From: Nocardioides sp.
GTDB taxonomy: Bacteria; Actinomycetota; Actinomycetes; Propionibacteriales; Nocardioidaceae
Length of the DNA stretch: 64,000 nt
Reading direction: 5' to 3'
Assembly: GCA_020636915.1 (NCBI GenBank)
Contig: JACJWV010000016.1
Coordinates: 72,584-136,583 of the forward strand
The notes below the pieces were generated by a model. It saw only the letters and a list, made by a program, of their open reading frames with translations. It was not told the DNA's origin and did not search any database. Positions 25,696-33,982 of the stretch are shown here, one piece after another (positions within the stretch are counted from its first letter, which is position 1; every line of letters starts with the position of its first letter). A program made the position numbers and the translations under genes.

Positions 25696-26583
25696 GTGGC
25701 AACCTCCCGTCCTCGGCCGGCTCAGTGGCTCGCCGGGGCCCGTCCCCGCACGCTCCCCGCTGCCGTCTCACCGGTGCTCGCCGGGACCGGCGTGGCGGCG
25801 TACGTCGACTCCTTCGTGTGGTGGAAGGCGCTGCTCGCGCTCGTGGTGGCCCTCGCCCTGCAGGTGGCGGTCAACTACGCCAACGACTACTCCGACGGCA
25901 TCCGCGGCACCGATGCCGACCGGGTCGGACCGATGCGGCTGGTCGGCTCGGGCACGGCCTCTCCGGGCGCGGTGAAGCGAGCGGCGTACCTCGCCTTCGC
26001 GGTGGCGGGCGCGGCCGGGCTCGTGCTCGCGGCGACGACCGCGTGGTGGCTGGTCCTCGTCGGCCTGGTCTCGGTGCTCGCCGCGTGGTTCTACACCGGC
26101 GGCTCGCGACCCTACGGCTACCTCGGGCTGGGCGAGGTCATGGTGTTCGTGTTCTTCGGGCTCGTCGCGGTGATCGGCACGACCTACGTGCAGGCCGAGA
26201 CGTGGGAGTGGGCGGCGCTGTACGCCGCGATCGGCGTCGGTGCGCTCGCCTGCGCGATCCTGGTGGCCAACAACCTGCGCGACATCCCGACCGACGTCGT
26301 GGCCGGGAAGCGGACCCTGGCCGTGCTGCTCGGCGACCGTCGAACCCGCCTGCTCTACGTGCTCCTCGTCGTCCTCGCGGCCGCGGCCGTGCTCGCCGTC
26401 GCCGCGGTCACCTCGTGGTGGGCGCTGGTCGGCCTCGGCTTCCTGGTGCTCGCCGTGCCGGCGTGCCGCACCGTGCTCTCCGGCGCCGGCGGGCCCGGGC
26501 TCATCCCGGTGCTGCAGTCGACCGGGCTCGCCGAGCTGGCGTGGGCGGCGCTGGTGGCCGCTGCCCTGGTCGTCTCCTCCTGA
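25696..26583 (+). CDS. menA: 1,4-dihydroxy-2-naphthoate polyprenyltransferase
   Basis: Membrane prenyltransferase attaching the isoprenoid chain to DHNA, penultimate step of menaquinone synthesis. 295 residues, about eight helices. The first Asp-rich prenyl-diphosphate motif is NYANDYSDGIRGTD near residue 60; the second is LVANNLRDIPTDVVAGKRT near residue 190. GARPRTLPAAVSPVLAG is the usual N-terminal signature. Start GTG 25696, 11 bp after the MFS gene. Confidence 0.94.
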   Translation: MATSRPRPAQWLAGARPRTLPAAVSPVLAGTGVAAYVDSFVWWKALLALVVALALQVAVNYANDYSDGIRGTDADRVGPMRLVGSGTASPGAVKRAAYLAFAVAGAAGLVLAATTAWWLVLVGLVSVLAAWFYTGGSRPYGYLGLGEVMVFVFFGLVAVIGTTYVQAETWEWAALYAAIGVGALACAILVANNLRDIPTDVVAGKRTLAVLLGDRRTRLLYVLLVVLAAAAVLAVAAVTSWWALVGLGFLVLAVPACRTVLSGAGGPGLIPVLQSTGLAELAWAALVAAALVVSS

Positions 26584-26611
26584 GCGCGCTCCCGCGTCAC
26601 CGGCACGGACG

Positions 26612-26617
26612 TAGGCT
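26612..26617 (+). promoter_or_regulatory. -10 box for the 43-residue membrane protein
   Basis: TAGGCT followed by 6 nt and ATG 26624. Leaderless pattern; this promoter supports the reality of the very small gene. Confidence 0.55.
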
Positions 26618-26623
26618 CCAGAC

Positions 26624-26755
26624 ATGTTCTGGGTGATCGTGCTCGTGCTCGTCGCGGCCGTGCTCGCCTACCGCTGGCGGGTGCCGCTGCTCGCGAAGGT
26701 ACTCGGCCAGTCGCCCGACCGCATCCAGCGTCAGCTCGGCCGCCGCAAGCGCTGA
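26624..26755 (+). CDS. 43-residue membrane protein
   Basis: Short gene with no known name. MFWVIVLVLVAAVLAYRW is a single hydrophobic helix, followed by a basic tail ending RQLGRRKR. An actinobacterial -10 box lies exactly 6 nt before the ATG, and base composition at third positions (almost all G/C) matches a real gene. Located between menA and a DUF4229 gene. Function unknown; a small membrane regulator or stabiliser is possible. Confidence 0.65.
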   Translation: MFWVIVLVLVAAVLAYRWRVPLLAKVLGQSPDRIQRQLGRRKR

Positions 26756-26768
26756 CGTCGCAGCACCA

Positions 26769-27062
26769 CTAGCTCGAGGGCGGCGCCGGCGCCGACGGGT
26801 CGTCGTCGACGTCCTCCTTGGCCTTCATCTCCTCGAACCTCGTGCCCATCCGCTCGGCGCGGGTCTGCACGTTGCGGGCCAGCGCCTCGCGCTGGGGGTT
26901 GAGCACGAAGTAGGAGCCGATCCCGCTCACCAGCAGCGCGATCACCAGCGACCAGAAGATCGGCACCGAGTCGGTGAAGAGGAACCACAGCCCGACCACG
27001 ATCCCGAAGGACGCGGCGAAGAGCAGCAGCCGCAGGGCGGTGTAGATCACGAACTCCTTCAC
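26769..27062 (-). CDS. DUF4229 domain membrane protein
   Basis: 97 residues, matching the actinobacterial DUF4229 family as I recall it: FVIYTALRLLLFAASFGIV and LVIALLVSGIGSYFVLNPQR give two helices, then a basic/acidic cytoplasmic tail (RAERMGTRFEEMKAKEDVDD). Function unknown. GTG 27062 is 6 nt after a TACCCT box; the promoter is back to back with that of the 65-residue protein. Confidence 0.8.
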   Translation of the reverse strand: MKEFVIYTALRLLLFAASFGIVVGLWFLFTDSVPIFWSLVIALLVSGIGSYFVLNPQREALARNVQTRAERMGTRFEEMKAKEDVDDDPSAPAPPSS

Positions 27063-27068
27063 GGTTTC

Positions 27069-27074
27069 AGGGTA
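27069..27074 (-). promoter_or_regulatory. -10 box for the DUF4229 gene
   Basis: TACCCT on the minus strand, 6-nt spacer, then GTG 27062. It faces the plus-strand TACTCT box 20 bp away, forming a compact divergent promoter. Confidence 0.55.
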
Positions 27075-27093
27075 GGCGTGACCAGGTCGTGCC

Positions 27094-27099
27094 TACTCT
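27094..27099 (+). promoter_or_regulatory. -10 box for the 65-residue protein
   Basis: TACTCT followed by 6 nt and GTG 27106; leaderless pattern. Confidence 0.55.
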
Positions 27100-27105
27100 G
27101 GGGGT

Positions 27106-27303
27106 GTGCTGAAGTTCCTGCTCCTCGTGATCCTCGTCGCGGTCGCGGTCTACCTGACGACCCGCGCGGTCCAGCGACGCGGGGAGATGCCGGCACCTCG
27201 TCGGCCGCGCCCCGCCCCTCCGCGGGTGCTCGGCCCCGACGACGACCCCGACTTCCTGCGCGACCTCGACCGCAAGCGCAAGCACCCGGAGGACCCGGAG
27301 TAA
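27106..27303 (+). CDS. 65-residue membrane-anchored protein
   Basis: Not recognised. One N-terminal helix (LKFLLLVILVAVAVYL) followed by a Pro/Arg-rich segment and an acidic-basic tail DDDPDFLRDLDRKRKHPEDP. The architecture (one helix, short charged cytoplasmic tail) parallels the neighbouring small proteins. Supported by its own leaderless-type promoter. Downstream lies a 296-bp region of repeats and then the convergent ccsB. Confidence 0.65.
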   Translation: MLKFLLLVILVAVAVYLTTRAVQRRGEMPAPRRPRPAPPRVLGPDDDPDFLRDLDRKRKHPEDPE

Positions 27304-27540
27304 GCCCCGGCCCGAAGGGTCGGGTGCGCGGCTCCGGGAGGAGCCGAGTCGGCGGAAACGGACCGGAGGAGCGCAGCTTCGGGGTCCCTGCGGGCTTGTG
27401 GCGGAGGAGCGGAGCGGGGGAGCCAGAAGGTCGCGGGGTGAAGCGGTGCGGGGGAGGACGGCTTGCGCCGACTCGGCGATCGACCCACGGTCCGCGGAGG
27501 CCCGCGGCATGCTCGCGGGCGGCCGCGGGTGCGAGTTCTG
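27304..27540. other. Non-coding stretch between the small gene and ccsB
   Basis: High-GC sequence with scattered GGAGGAGCGGAGC-like purine runs and no convincing gene on either strand. The right end runs into the palindromic repeats at 27541-27620. Confidence 0.5.
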
Positions 27541-27620
27541 TCGGCCGGCCGACGAAACCCGGGGCGGGACGACGAAGCTTCGTCGTCCCGGATCGGAATT
27601 CATCGGCCGGCCGACGAAAC
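27541..27620. repeat. Composite palindromic repeat B, copy 1
   Basis: The core 56-bp element is 27565-27620. It is a perfect 26-bp palindrome (arms CGGGACGACGAAG), a 6-bp spacer GATCGG, then a 24-bp near-palindrome around TCGGCCGGCCGA ending in GACGAAAC. An extra TCGGCCGGCCGA copy lies at 27541-27552. The ccsB stop codon lies inside the second palindrome. The partner copy at 46315-46370 has the same length and spacing. Confidence 0.75.
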
Positions 27621-28631
27621 TCCTCCGGCGCCTGGCGCCTCCGCGGTCACCAGCGCAGGAGCGCCCCCGGCATACGAGTGCTGCGACGTCGTGGAAAAGT
27701 AGTTGATCCCGATGAAGTTGAACCACAGCGTGGCGGTGCCGACCAGCGCCAGGATCGCGGCGTTGCGGCCCTTCCACCCGGCGGTGGTGCGGGCGTGGAG
27801 GTACGCCGCGTAGACGACCCAGGTGATGAAGGCCCACACCTCCTTGGGGTCCCAGTTCCAGTACGACGACCACGCCTGGTGCGCCCAGATGGGGCCGGTG
27901 ATGAGCACCGCGAAGGTCCACACCGGGAAGCCGAAGGCGTGCAGGCGGTAGGACACCCGGTCGAGCACCTCGGGCTGGGGCAGCCGCGCGACGTACCCCG
28001 TCGTCGTGTCGGGGCGGCGCGCCTTGACCAGGTAGAGCGCCGAGGTGATGCCGCCGAGGGTGAACGCGCCGGTGGCGATGATCGCCGACACGACGTGGAT
28101 GACCAGCCAGTAGGACGACAGGGCCTCGGTCAGCGGGGCGACCGGCGCGTAGAGCCAGGTGACCGCGACCATGAGGACGGCCAGCACGAAGGTGAGGACA
28201 ACCGGCGCCATCCAGGCCAGGTTCAGCCGGCGGTAGAGCACGACGTAGAGGAACGCGACCACGAAGGTGCCGGTCAGCGTGAACTCGTACATGTTGCCCC
28301 AGGGCACCCGGTTCGGGTCCGCCGCCATGCCCCGCGCGACCAGGGCGACGAGCTGGACGGCGACCGCGATGCAGGTGAGCAGGTAGCCCAGCCGGCCGAA
28401 CATGGCCGTCCGCCGGGCGGTCGGCTCGTCGACGCCCGGGTCGTCCGGACCGGTGGCGACCGCGATCCCTCCGGGCACGTCACGGGAGTCGACCGAGGCC
28501 GACCCGGCCGCGACGGGCACCTTGCGCAGTGCCGCCCACTCGACCAGGTGGGCCAGCAGGGCGAGGAAGTAGACGAGGCCGCAGGCCGCCACGGCCTGGT
28601 TGCTGAGGCTCTCCCACGCGGCGTCGGTCAT
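27600..28631 (-). CDS. ccsB: Cytochrome c biogenesis protein CcsB (haem handling)
   Basis: Membrane protein of system II cytochrome c maturation; with ResB it delivers haem to apocytochrome. 343 residues, about eight helices. The haem-binding WWD-type signature is visible as AWSSYWNWDPKEVWAFITW, with flanking conserved His residues (VIHVVSA, LHARTTAG). The last residues (GVSSAGR) are encoded by the palindromic repeat, so the natural end may have been shifted. Follows resB on the minus strand; ATG 28631. Confidence 0.94.
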   Translation of the reverse strand: MTDAAWESLSNQAVAACGLVYFLALLAHLVEWAALRKVPVAAGSASVDSRDVPGGIAVATGPDDPGVDEPTARRTAMFGRLGYLLTCIAVAVQLVALVARGMAADPNRVPWGNMYEFTLTGTFVVAFLYVVLYRRLNLAWMAPVVLTFVLAVLMVAVTWLYAPVAPLTEALSSYWLVIHVVSAIIATGAFTLGGITSALYLVKARRPDTTTGYVARLPQPEVLDRVSYRLHAFGFPVWTFAVLITGPIWAHQAWSSYWNWDPKEVWAFITWVVYAAYLHARTTAGWKGRNAAILALVGTATLWFNFIGINYFSTTSQHSYAGGAPALVTAEAPGAGGVSSAGR

Positions 28632-28698
28632 GCGAGGTCCCCGGCACGTGGTGCGCGGAAGGAGCGCAGCGGCACGAGCGCAGAACTTGTTGGGGTGC

Positions 28699-30324
28699 TC
28701 ACGACCTGTCCTCTCGTCGGTCCTGCAGTGCGGCCACGACCTCGTCCACGACGGCGGCGGTGTCCCCACCGCCCGACCTGTCGAGGGCCGCGACCTCCAC
28801 CAGTGTGCCGTCCCCGTCCTCCCGGACGCGAACCCAGACCCGTCGGGGCCGGATGAACAGCGAGCCCAGCAGCCCGATCAGGGCGAGCACCACGCCGACC
28901 AGGGCGATCCACTTGCCGGGCGTCTGGCTGATCTGGATCTTGTTCCACTCCTGGAGCCCGTCGAAGCTGACCGTGCCCAGGCCGTTCGGGAGCTTCACGG
29001 ACTCCCCGGGTCGCAGGTCGATCCGGTAGGGCGCGCCGTTGGGCTTGGTCAGCATCGTCGTGTGCGTCTTGTCCAGCGCGTAGACCGACTGCGGGGCACC
29101 GCTGTCCATGCCCAGGTCGCCGGTGTAGACGAGCATCGAGATCATCGGGTCGAGCGGCTTCCCGAGAAGGGAGTAGTAGCTGCCGGTCTGCTTGGAGAAG
29201 GCGACGGTCGGGTAGAACTCGCCCTCGAGCCCGATCTGGGTCGGCTGAGCGTCCGGCGCCTTGACCACCCCGATGGACTGGAAGCTCTGGTTGACCGGCA
29301 GGAAGACGGTCGGGCCGCCGGAGGTGTTGCCCTGCCCGTCGGTGATCGTGATGACCGGGGCGTAGCCGTGCCCGATCAGGAAGACGTCGGTGTCGCCGAT
29401 GCTCAGCGGGTGGTTGACCTTGAGGTCGTAGCTCTTCTCGGGAGCGTCCGGCGACTCCTGGTAGGACAGCCGGGACTCGAAGCCGCGCGCCATCCCTGCC
29501 CGCGGACCGGTCAGCAGCCAGTCGACGCTGAAGTCGTCGATGGTGAAGGAGAACGGCTCCATCTTGTCGGCGCGGAACAGGCTGCCGGGGTCGAAGTCGT
29601 CGTACTGCGTGAGGTTGTTGGAGAACCCGTAGTCGTCGCCGACCAGCAGGATCACCCCGCCCTTGTAGCCGAACAGGCCGCCGAGCGCGAAGCCGACCAG
29701 CACCACCAGCACCGAGAGGTGGAAGACCAGGTTGCCCACCTCACGCAGGTAGCCGCGCTCTGCGGACACCGCGGCATCGCCCTCGCGGGCCGCCCGCAGC
29801 CGGTAGCGGTGGCCGCGCAGCACGGCTCGGGCGCGCTCGAGGACCACCTCCGGCGGTTCGGAGGTCGGGTACGACGCATGGTCGGGCAGCCGGCCCAGGT
29901 TGCGGGGCGCCGCCGGCGGCTGGGCGCGCAGGCCGCGCCAGTAGTGGTACGTGCGCGGCAGGATGCAGCCCACCAGGGACAGCATCAGCAGCAGGTAGAT
30001 CGCCGAGAACCAGGGCGAGTCGTAGACCGAGAACAGGCCGAGCTTCTCGTAGACCGGCGTCAGCTTCGGGTGGTCGGACTGCCAGTTCGAGGTCTTGAGG
30101 GAGTCGACCCCCTCCTGCGGGATGATCGAGCCCGGGATCGCCGCCAGGGCGAGCAGGAGCAGCAGCACCAGGGCGGTGCGCATCGAGGTGACCTGGCGCC
30201 AGGTCCACCGCAGCAGCTCGCGGAACGTGAGCTCGCCCGCGCGCCGGTCGTCGTCCGCCGGGCGGGTGCTGAACGCGCTGGGCTGGTCGTCGCGGGCCTT
30301 CTCGACCTCGGGGGGCGTGCTCAT
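28699..30324 (-). CDS. resB: Cytochrome c biogenesis protein ResB
   Basis: Partner of CcsB in the haem-delivery complex. 541 residues: three N-terminal helices (TALVLLLLLALAAIPG, FSAIYLLLMLSLVGCILPR and LVFHLSVLVVLVGFALGG), a large external domain, and a last helix (WIALVGVVLALIGLLGSLF). RQVTSMRTALVLLL and the following SIIPQEG are typical of ResB. ATG 30324 overlaps the ccdA stop as ATGA. Confidence 0.94.
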   Translation of the reverse strand: MSTPPEVEKARDDQPSAFSTRPADDDRRAGELTFRELLRWTWRQVTSMRTALVLLLLLALAAIPGSIIPQEGVDSLKTSNWQSDHPKLTPVYEKLGLFSVYDSPWFSAIYLLLMLSLVGCILPRTYHYWRGLRAQPPAAPRNLGRLPDHASYPTSEPPEVVLERARAVLRGHRYRLRAAREGDAAVSAERGYLREVGNLVFHLSVLVVLVGFALGGLFGYKGGVILLVGDDYGFSNNLTQYDDFDPGSLFRADKMEPFSFTIDDFSVDWLLTGPRAGMARGFESRLSYQESPDAPEKSYDLKVNHPLSIGDTDVFLIGHGYAPVITITDGQGNTSGGPTVFLPVNQSFQSIGVVKAPDAQPTQIGLEGEFYPTVAFSKQTGSYYSLLGKPLDPMISMLVYTGDLGMDSGAPQSVYALDKTHTTMLTKPNGAPYRIDLRPGESVKLPNGLGTVSFDGLQEWNKIQISQTPGKWIALVGVVLALIGLLGSLFIRPRRVWVRVREDGDGTLVEVAALDRSGGGDTAAVVDEVVAALQDRREDRS

Positions 30325-31082
30325 ACGACGGTCCCCGAGTCGGCGACCAGGCGCACCTGGACCCAGTTGACGGCCTCGGCCCACCAGCCGGTGATCAGCA
30401 GGATCCCGACCCCGACCAGCATCAGGCCTCCGGCGCGCATCACCCACACCTGGTGGCGCCGGATCCAGCCGATCGCGGAGAGTGCCTTCTCGTAGGCCAG
30501 GCCCGCGGCGATGAACGGCAGGCCCAGCCCGAGGGCGTAGACCGCGGAGAGGAAGGCGCCGCGGGCGGCCGTGCCCTCCTGCAGGGCGAGCGTGCTGATC
30601 GCGGCGAGCGTCGGGCCGATGCACGGCGTCCAGCCCAGGCCGAAGAGGAAGCCCAGCACCGGAGCGGCGGCGAGCCCGACCGCGGGCACGGTGTGCACGC
30701 GCCACTCGCGGTTGAGGAGCGGCAGCCAGCCCGCGAAGGCGAGGCCGAGCGCGATCATCACGACGCCGAGGACGACCGCGAGCTGGCGGCTCCACGTCAC
30801 CAGCCAGGCGCCGAGCGCACCGGACGCCGTCCCGAGGATCACGAAGACGACCGTGAAGCCGAGGACGAACAGCACCGACCCGGCGAACATCCGGCCGCGG
30901 CGGGTCCCGGCGACGCCGTTCGCGAGGTCGGCACCGGACAGGCCGGTGGCGTAGGAGAGGTAGCCGGGCAGCAGCGGGATCACGCACGGGGAGAAGAACG
31001 ACACCAGCCCCGCGACCAGCGCGACCGGGACCGCGAGGACGAGCGACCCGGAGGCAGCCTGGTCCTGGAACCACTCACCCAT
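30321..31082 (-). CDS. ccdA: Thiol-disulfide transmembrane electron carrier CcdA
   Basis: Carries reducing equivalents across the membrane to ResA for reducing apocytochrome cysteines. 253 residues, six or seven helices. The two redox Cys motifs are visible: SFFSPCVIPLLPGYLSY near residue 30 and FGLGWTPCIGPTLAAI. ATG 31082 overlaps the end of resA by 8 bp (ATGGGTGA). Lies between resA and resB in the same operon. Confidence 0.95.
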   Translation of the reverse strand: MGEWFQDQAASGSLVLAVPVALVAGLVSFFSPCVIPLLPGYLSYATGLSGADLANGVAGTRRGRMFAGSVLFVLGFTVVFVILGTASGALGAWLVTWSRQLAVVLGVVMIALGLAFAGWLPLLNREWRVHTVPAVGLAAAPVLGFLFGLGWTPCIGPTLAAISTLALQEGTAARGAFLSAVYALGLGLPFIAAGLAYEKALSAIGWIRRHQVWVMRAGGLMLVGVGILLITGWWAEAVNWVQVRLVADSGTVV

Positions 31083-31689
31083 CGGACTCGCCCGCACTGT
31101 CATCGGCGCTGGCACCCGTGCTGGCACCCGCACCCTCGTGCGCCGTGTCGTCGACGAGGTCGACCAGCGTGCGCGTCGACGGCAGCGGGCCGAGGATGCT
31201 CGCCGCGACGCGGCCCTCGTCGTCGAGGACGACGAACGAGGGGATCGAGTTCGGGCCGAGGGTGCCCTGGAACTGCAGCATCGCCTTGCCGTCGGGCGAG
31301 AAGACCGAGGGGTAGGGCACGTCGAAGCGGCGCTCGAACGCCTGGCCGGTCGTCGTCGAGGGGTCGCGCAGGTTGATGCCGACGAACTGCGCCGCGTCGC
31401 CGACCTGGTCCGCGGCCGCCACCACGTCCGGCGCCTCGGCCCGGCACGGCCCGCACCAGGAGCCCCAGACCACGACCACGACAGGCTTCCCGCGGTAGTC
31501 GGCGAGGTCGACCGGCTGGCCGGCCAGGTCCTTCCCGGTCAGCTCGACCGGGTCGCCGCGGTCGGCCGCCTCGACGACGTTCACGCCGCCGTCGCCGGTG
31601 TAGAAGCCCTTGTCGCCGGTGCCCTGGAGCGAGGAGCAGCCGGTGACGAGCAGCAGGCACGCGAGGAGCGCACCCAGGGCGGGACGCAC
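31075..31689 (-). CDS. resA: Thioredoxin-like lipoprotein ResA/TlpA
   Basis: Extracytoplasmic thiol reductase that keeps apocytochrome c cysteines reduced. 204 residues. Lipoprotein signal ALLACLLLVTGC with the lipid-bearing Cys at residue 18, then an AhpC/TSA-type thioredoxin fold with the active site WGSWCGPCRAEAP and the cis-Pro region NSIPSFVVLD. The C-terminus is a Ser/Ala/Asp tail. GTG 31689 is chosen; it starts 3 bp after the phosphatase stop. Confidence 0.93.
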   Translation of the reverse strand: MRPALGALLACLLLVTGCSSLQGTGDKGFYTGDGGVNVVEAADRGDPVELTGKDLAGQPVDLADYRGKPVVVVVWGSWCGPCRAEAPDVVAAADQVGDAAQFVGINLRDPSTTTGQAFERRFDVPYPSVFSPDGKAMLQFQGTLGPNSIPSFVVLDDEGRVAASILGPLPSTRTLVDLVDDTAHEGAGASTGASADDSAGESDG

Positions 31690-31691
31690 GA

Positions 31692-32372
31692 TCAGGGCCT
31701 CTTCTCCTCCGGCGCGTCGCCGGCCGAGAACGGCGCCCTCTTGTCCTTGACCGGGATCAGGTCGCCCGCGGGCTCGGAGTAGCTGACCTGCGTGATCCGG
31801 TCGCCGACGAAGTGGAAGGACGTGAGCGAGCAGAGCGTGCACTGCCGGCGGCGCGGGTCGTGGAGGAACGACCGGTCCTCCACGTGCAGGCGGGTGATCC
31901 AGATCGGCAGCTGGTGCGACACGATGACGGCCTCGTGGCCGGTGGCCGCCTCGCGGGCGTCGTGCACCGCCGCCATCATCCGGCTCACCACGTGCTTGTA
32001 GGGCTCGCCCCACGAGGGCTTGAACGGGTTCCAGAGGTAGCGCCAGGTCCGCGGGTTGCGCAGCGCGTTCTCCCCGCCGGCGAAGCGCTCGCCCTCGAAG
32101 ACGTTGGTCGACTCGATCACCCGGTCGTCGGTGGTGATCTCCAGGCCGCGCACTGTCGCGAGCGGTCGCGCGGTCTCCTGCGCCCGCTCCAGCGGCGACG
32201 ACCGCAGGTGCGTGATGTCGCGGTCCTTGATCGCGTCGGCCACCTTCTCGGCCATCTGGCGCCCGAGGTCGGACAGGTGGAAGCCGTCGCGTCGGCCGTA
32301 GAGCACGCCGTCGGGGTTGTGGACCTCCCCGTGGCGCAGCAGGTGGACGACGGTGTCGGGCGTCTGGCTCAC
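31692..32372 (-). CDS. Histidine phosphatase family protein
   Basis: Phosphoglycerate-mutase-like phosphatase, 226 residues. HLLRHGEVHN carries the catalytic RHG; SSPLERAQETA and the second His in AVIVSHQLPIW complete the active site. The C-terminal Cys pair in RRRQCTLCSL is unusual. The substrate is unknown; its place between hemL and the ccs genes suggests co-expression rather than a proven role. GTG 32372 overlaps the hemL stop as GTGA. Confidence 0.88.
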   Translation of the reverse strand: MSQTPDTVVHLLRHGEVHNPDGVLYGRRDGFHLSDLGRQMAEKVADAIKDRDITHLRSSPLERAQETARPLATVRGLEITTDDRVIESTNVFEGERFAGGENALRNPRTWRYLWNPFKPSWGEPYKHVVSRMMAAVHDAREAATGHEAVIVSHQLPIWITRLHVEDRSFLHDPRRRQCTLCSLTSFHFVGDRITQVSYSEPAGDLIPVKDKRAPFSAGDAPEEKRP

Positions 32373-33709
32373 GCGACCTCCTGGGCGGCGGCCGCGGCGC
32401 GGGCGGCATGGGGCAGGGCGTCGACGACGGTCTGCACGGCACGGTCGTCGTGCGCCGAGGACAGGAACCACGCCTCGAACGCCGACGGCGGCAGGTAGAC
32501 ACCGCGGTCCAGCATGGCGTGGAAGAACGCGGCGTACGCCGTCTGGTCGGTGCGCGAGGCGCCCTCGAAGTCACGCACCGCGGTGGCGGTGAGGAACACC
32601 GAGAACATCGTGCCGGTCGCCTGGACGACGTGGGCGACGCCGGCGGCCGCGAGGGCGTCGGACGCGGCGTTCCTGATCGTCTCGGCGGCCGCCCCGACGT
32701 GCTCGTAGACCTCGTTGGTCGCCAGGCGCAGCGTGGTCAGGCCCGCGGTCGTCGCGACCGGGTTCCCCGACAGGGTGCCGGCCTGGTAGACCGGCCCCTC
32801 GGGCGCGAGCTGCGACATCACGTCGGCCCGGCCCCCGAAGGCCGCGGCCGGGAAGCCCCCGCCCATCACCTTGCCGAACGTCACCAGGTCGGGGCGCCAG
32901 CCCTCGACCGCGCCGTCCAGGCCCCACTGGCCCTGACGGGTCGCACGGAAGCCGGTCATCACCTCGTCGCTGATGAACAGCGCCCCGTGGCGACGGCAGG
33001 TGTCGGCCAGGAAGCGGTTGAACCCGGCCTCGGGCGGGACGACGCCCATGTTGCCGGGCGCGGCCTCGGTGATCAGGCAGGCGATGCGGTCGCCGTGCTC
33101 GGCGAACGCCCGCTCGACCGCGGCGCGGTCGTTGTAGGGCAGCACGAGCGTCAGCGCCGTGGAGGACTCGGGCACGCCCGGCGTGCCGGGGAGCGCGAAC
33201 GTCGCGAGCCCGGAGCCGGCCGAGGCCAGCAGCGAGTCGACGTGGCCGTGGTAGCAGCCGGCGAACTTCACGACCACGTCGCGGCCGGTGAAGCCACGCG
33301 CGAGCCGGATCGCGGACATGGTCGCCTCGGTGCCCGAGGACACGAAGCGGACCCGGTCGACCGGCGCCCGGGCGACGATCTCCTCGGCGAGCTCGACCTC
33401 GGGCTCCGTGGGGGCGCCGTACGACGTGCCGCGACCGACCGCAGCCGCGACCGCAGCCTGCACCTCGGGGTGGGCGTGGCCGAGCAGCATCGGGCCCCAG
33501 GAGCAGATGAGGTCGACGTACTCCTGGCCGTCGACGTCGGTGAGCCAGGCTCCGCGCGCCGAGCGGATGAACCGCGGCGTGCCGCCGACCGCGTTGAACG
33601 CGCGGACCGGGGAGTTGACGCCTCCGGGCGTCACGGCGCGGGCGCGCTCGAACAGCGCGCGGGACGCGGCGTCCCGCGCCGGGTCGAGGTCGGGGTCGGC
33701 GGCGCTCAC
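32369..33709 (-). CDS. hemL: Glutamate-1-semialdehyde 2,1-aminomutase
   Basis: PLP enzyme producing 5-aminolevulinate for haem. 446 residues. TPGGVNSPVRAFNAVGG at the N-terminus, the PLP Lys in VTFGKVMGGGFPAAAFGG, and YQAGTLSGNPVATTAGL are diagnostic for GSA aminomutase and separate it from other class-III aminotransferases. GTG 33709 has GACAAT 6 nt upstream, a weaker form of the leaderless box. First gene of the hemL-phosphatase-resA-ccdA-resB-ccsB unit. Confidence 0.95.
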   Translation of the reverse strand: MSAADPDLDPARDAASRALFERARAVTPGGVNSPVRAFNAVGGTPRFIRSARGAWLTDVDGQEYVDLICSWGPMLLGHAHPEVQAAVAAAVGRGTSYGAPTEPEVELAEEIVARAPVDRVRFVSSGTEATMSAIRLARGFTGRDVVVKFAGCYHGHVDSLLASAGSGLATFALPGTPGVPESSTALTLVLPYNDRAAVERAFAEHGDRIACLITEAAPGNMGVVPPEAGFNRFLADTCRRHGALFISDEVMTGFRATRQGQWGLDGAVEGWRPDLVTFGKVMGGGFPAAAFGGRADVMSQLAPEGPVYQAGTLSGNPVATTAGLTTLRLATNEVYEHVGAAAETIRNAASDALAAAGVAHVVQATGTMFSVFLTATAVRDFEGASRTDQTAYAAFFHAMLDRGVYLPPSAFEAWFLSSAHDDRAVQTVVDALPHAARAAAAAQEVA

Positions 33710-33839
33710 CGGCCCATTGTCCCAAGTCCCTCCAACCGCCGCGCGGCGAGGTCCGGGCGTCCCTCCCGGCGGCGTGACCTGGGCCTCGCGGAGCGTCGGT
33801 GTACAGGTGTTTCACCGTCATGACCTGCGGGAATGGTCG

Positions 33840-33982
33840 TCTCCGTGAACGACGGCCCGAGACACCGCGGCGCGGCCCGGCGTAACCGGTGGCGGCCGCG
33901 CTCGTTGAATCGGGCACCGCGTGGCGAGGGACACGCGGTTCGTCTGGGAGCAGCACCATCCGGTAAGGGGAGAGCGATCACG
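33840..33982 (+). promoter_or_regulatory. Candidate c-di-AMP riboswitch (ydaO/yuaA type) leader
   Basis: A long leader precedes a secreted murein hydrolase. Pieces resembling the 3' half of the ydaO consensus occur in order: TTGAATC (33905-33911; consensus GUGAAUC), AGGGACA (33927-33933; AGGGCA) and CAGCACCATCCGGTAAG (33951-33967; CAGCUAAC-UUCGUAAG). The ribosome-binding site AGGGGAG directly follows. The 5' half could not be matched by eye. Actinobacterial members of this class are known upstream of rpf/NlpC-type cell-wall hydrolases. Confidence 0.5.

Noticed and set aside
33833..33982. Upstream ATG 33833 as start of the lytic transglycosylase
   Set aside because: The 50 extra residues are Arg-rich, precede the signal sequence and coincide with the structured leader; ATG 33983 has a ribosome-binding site.
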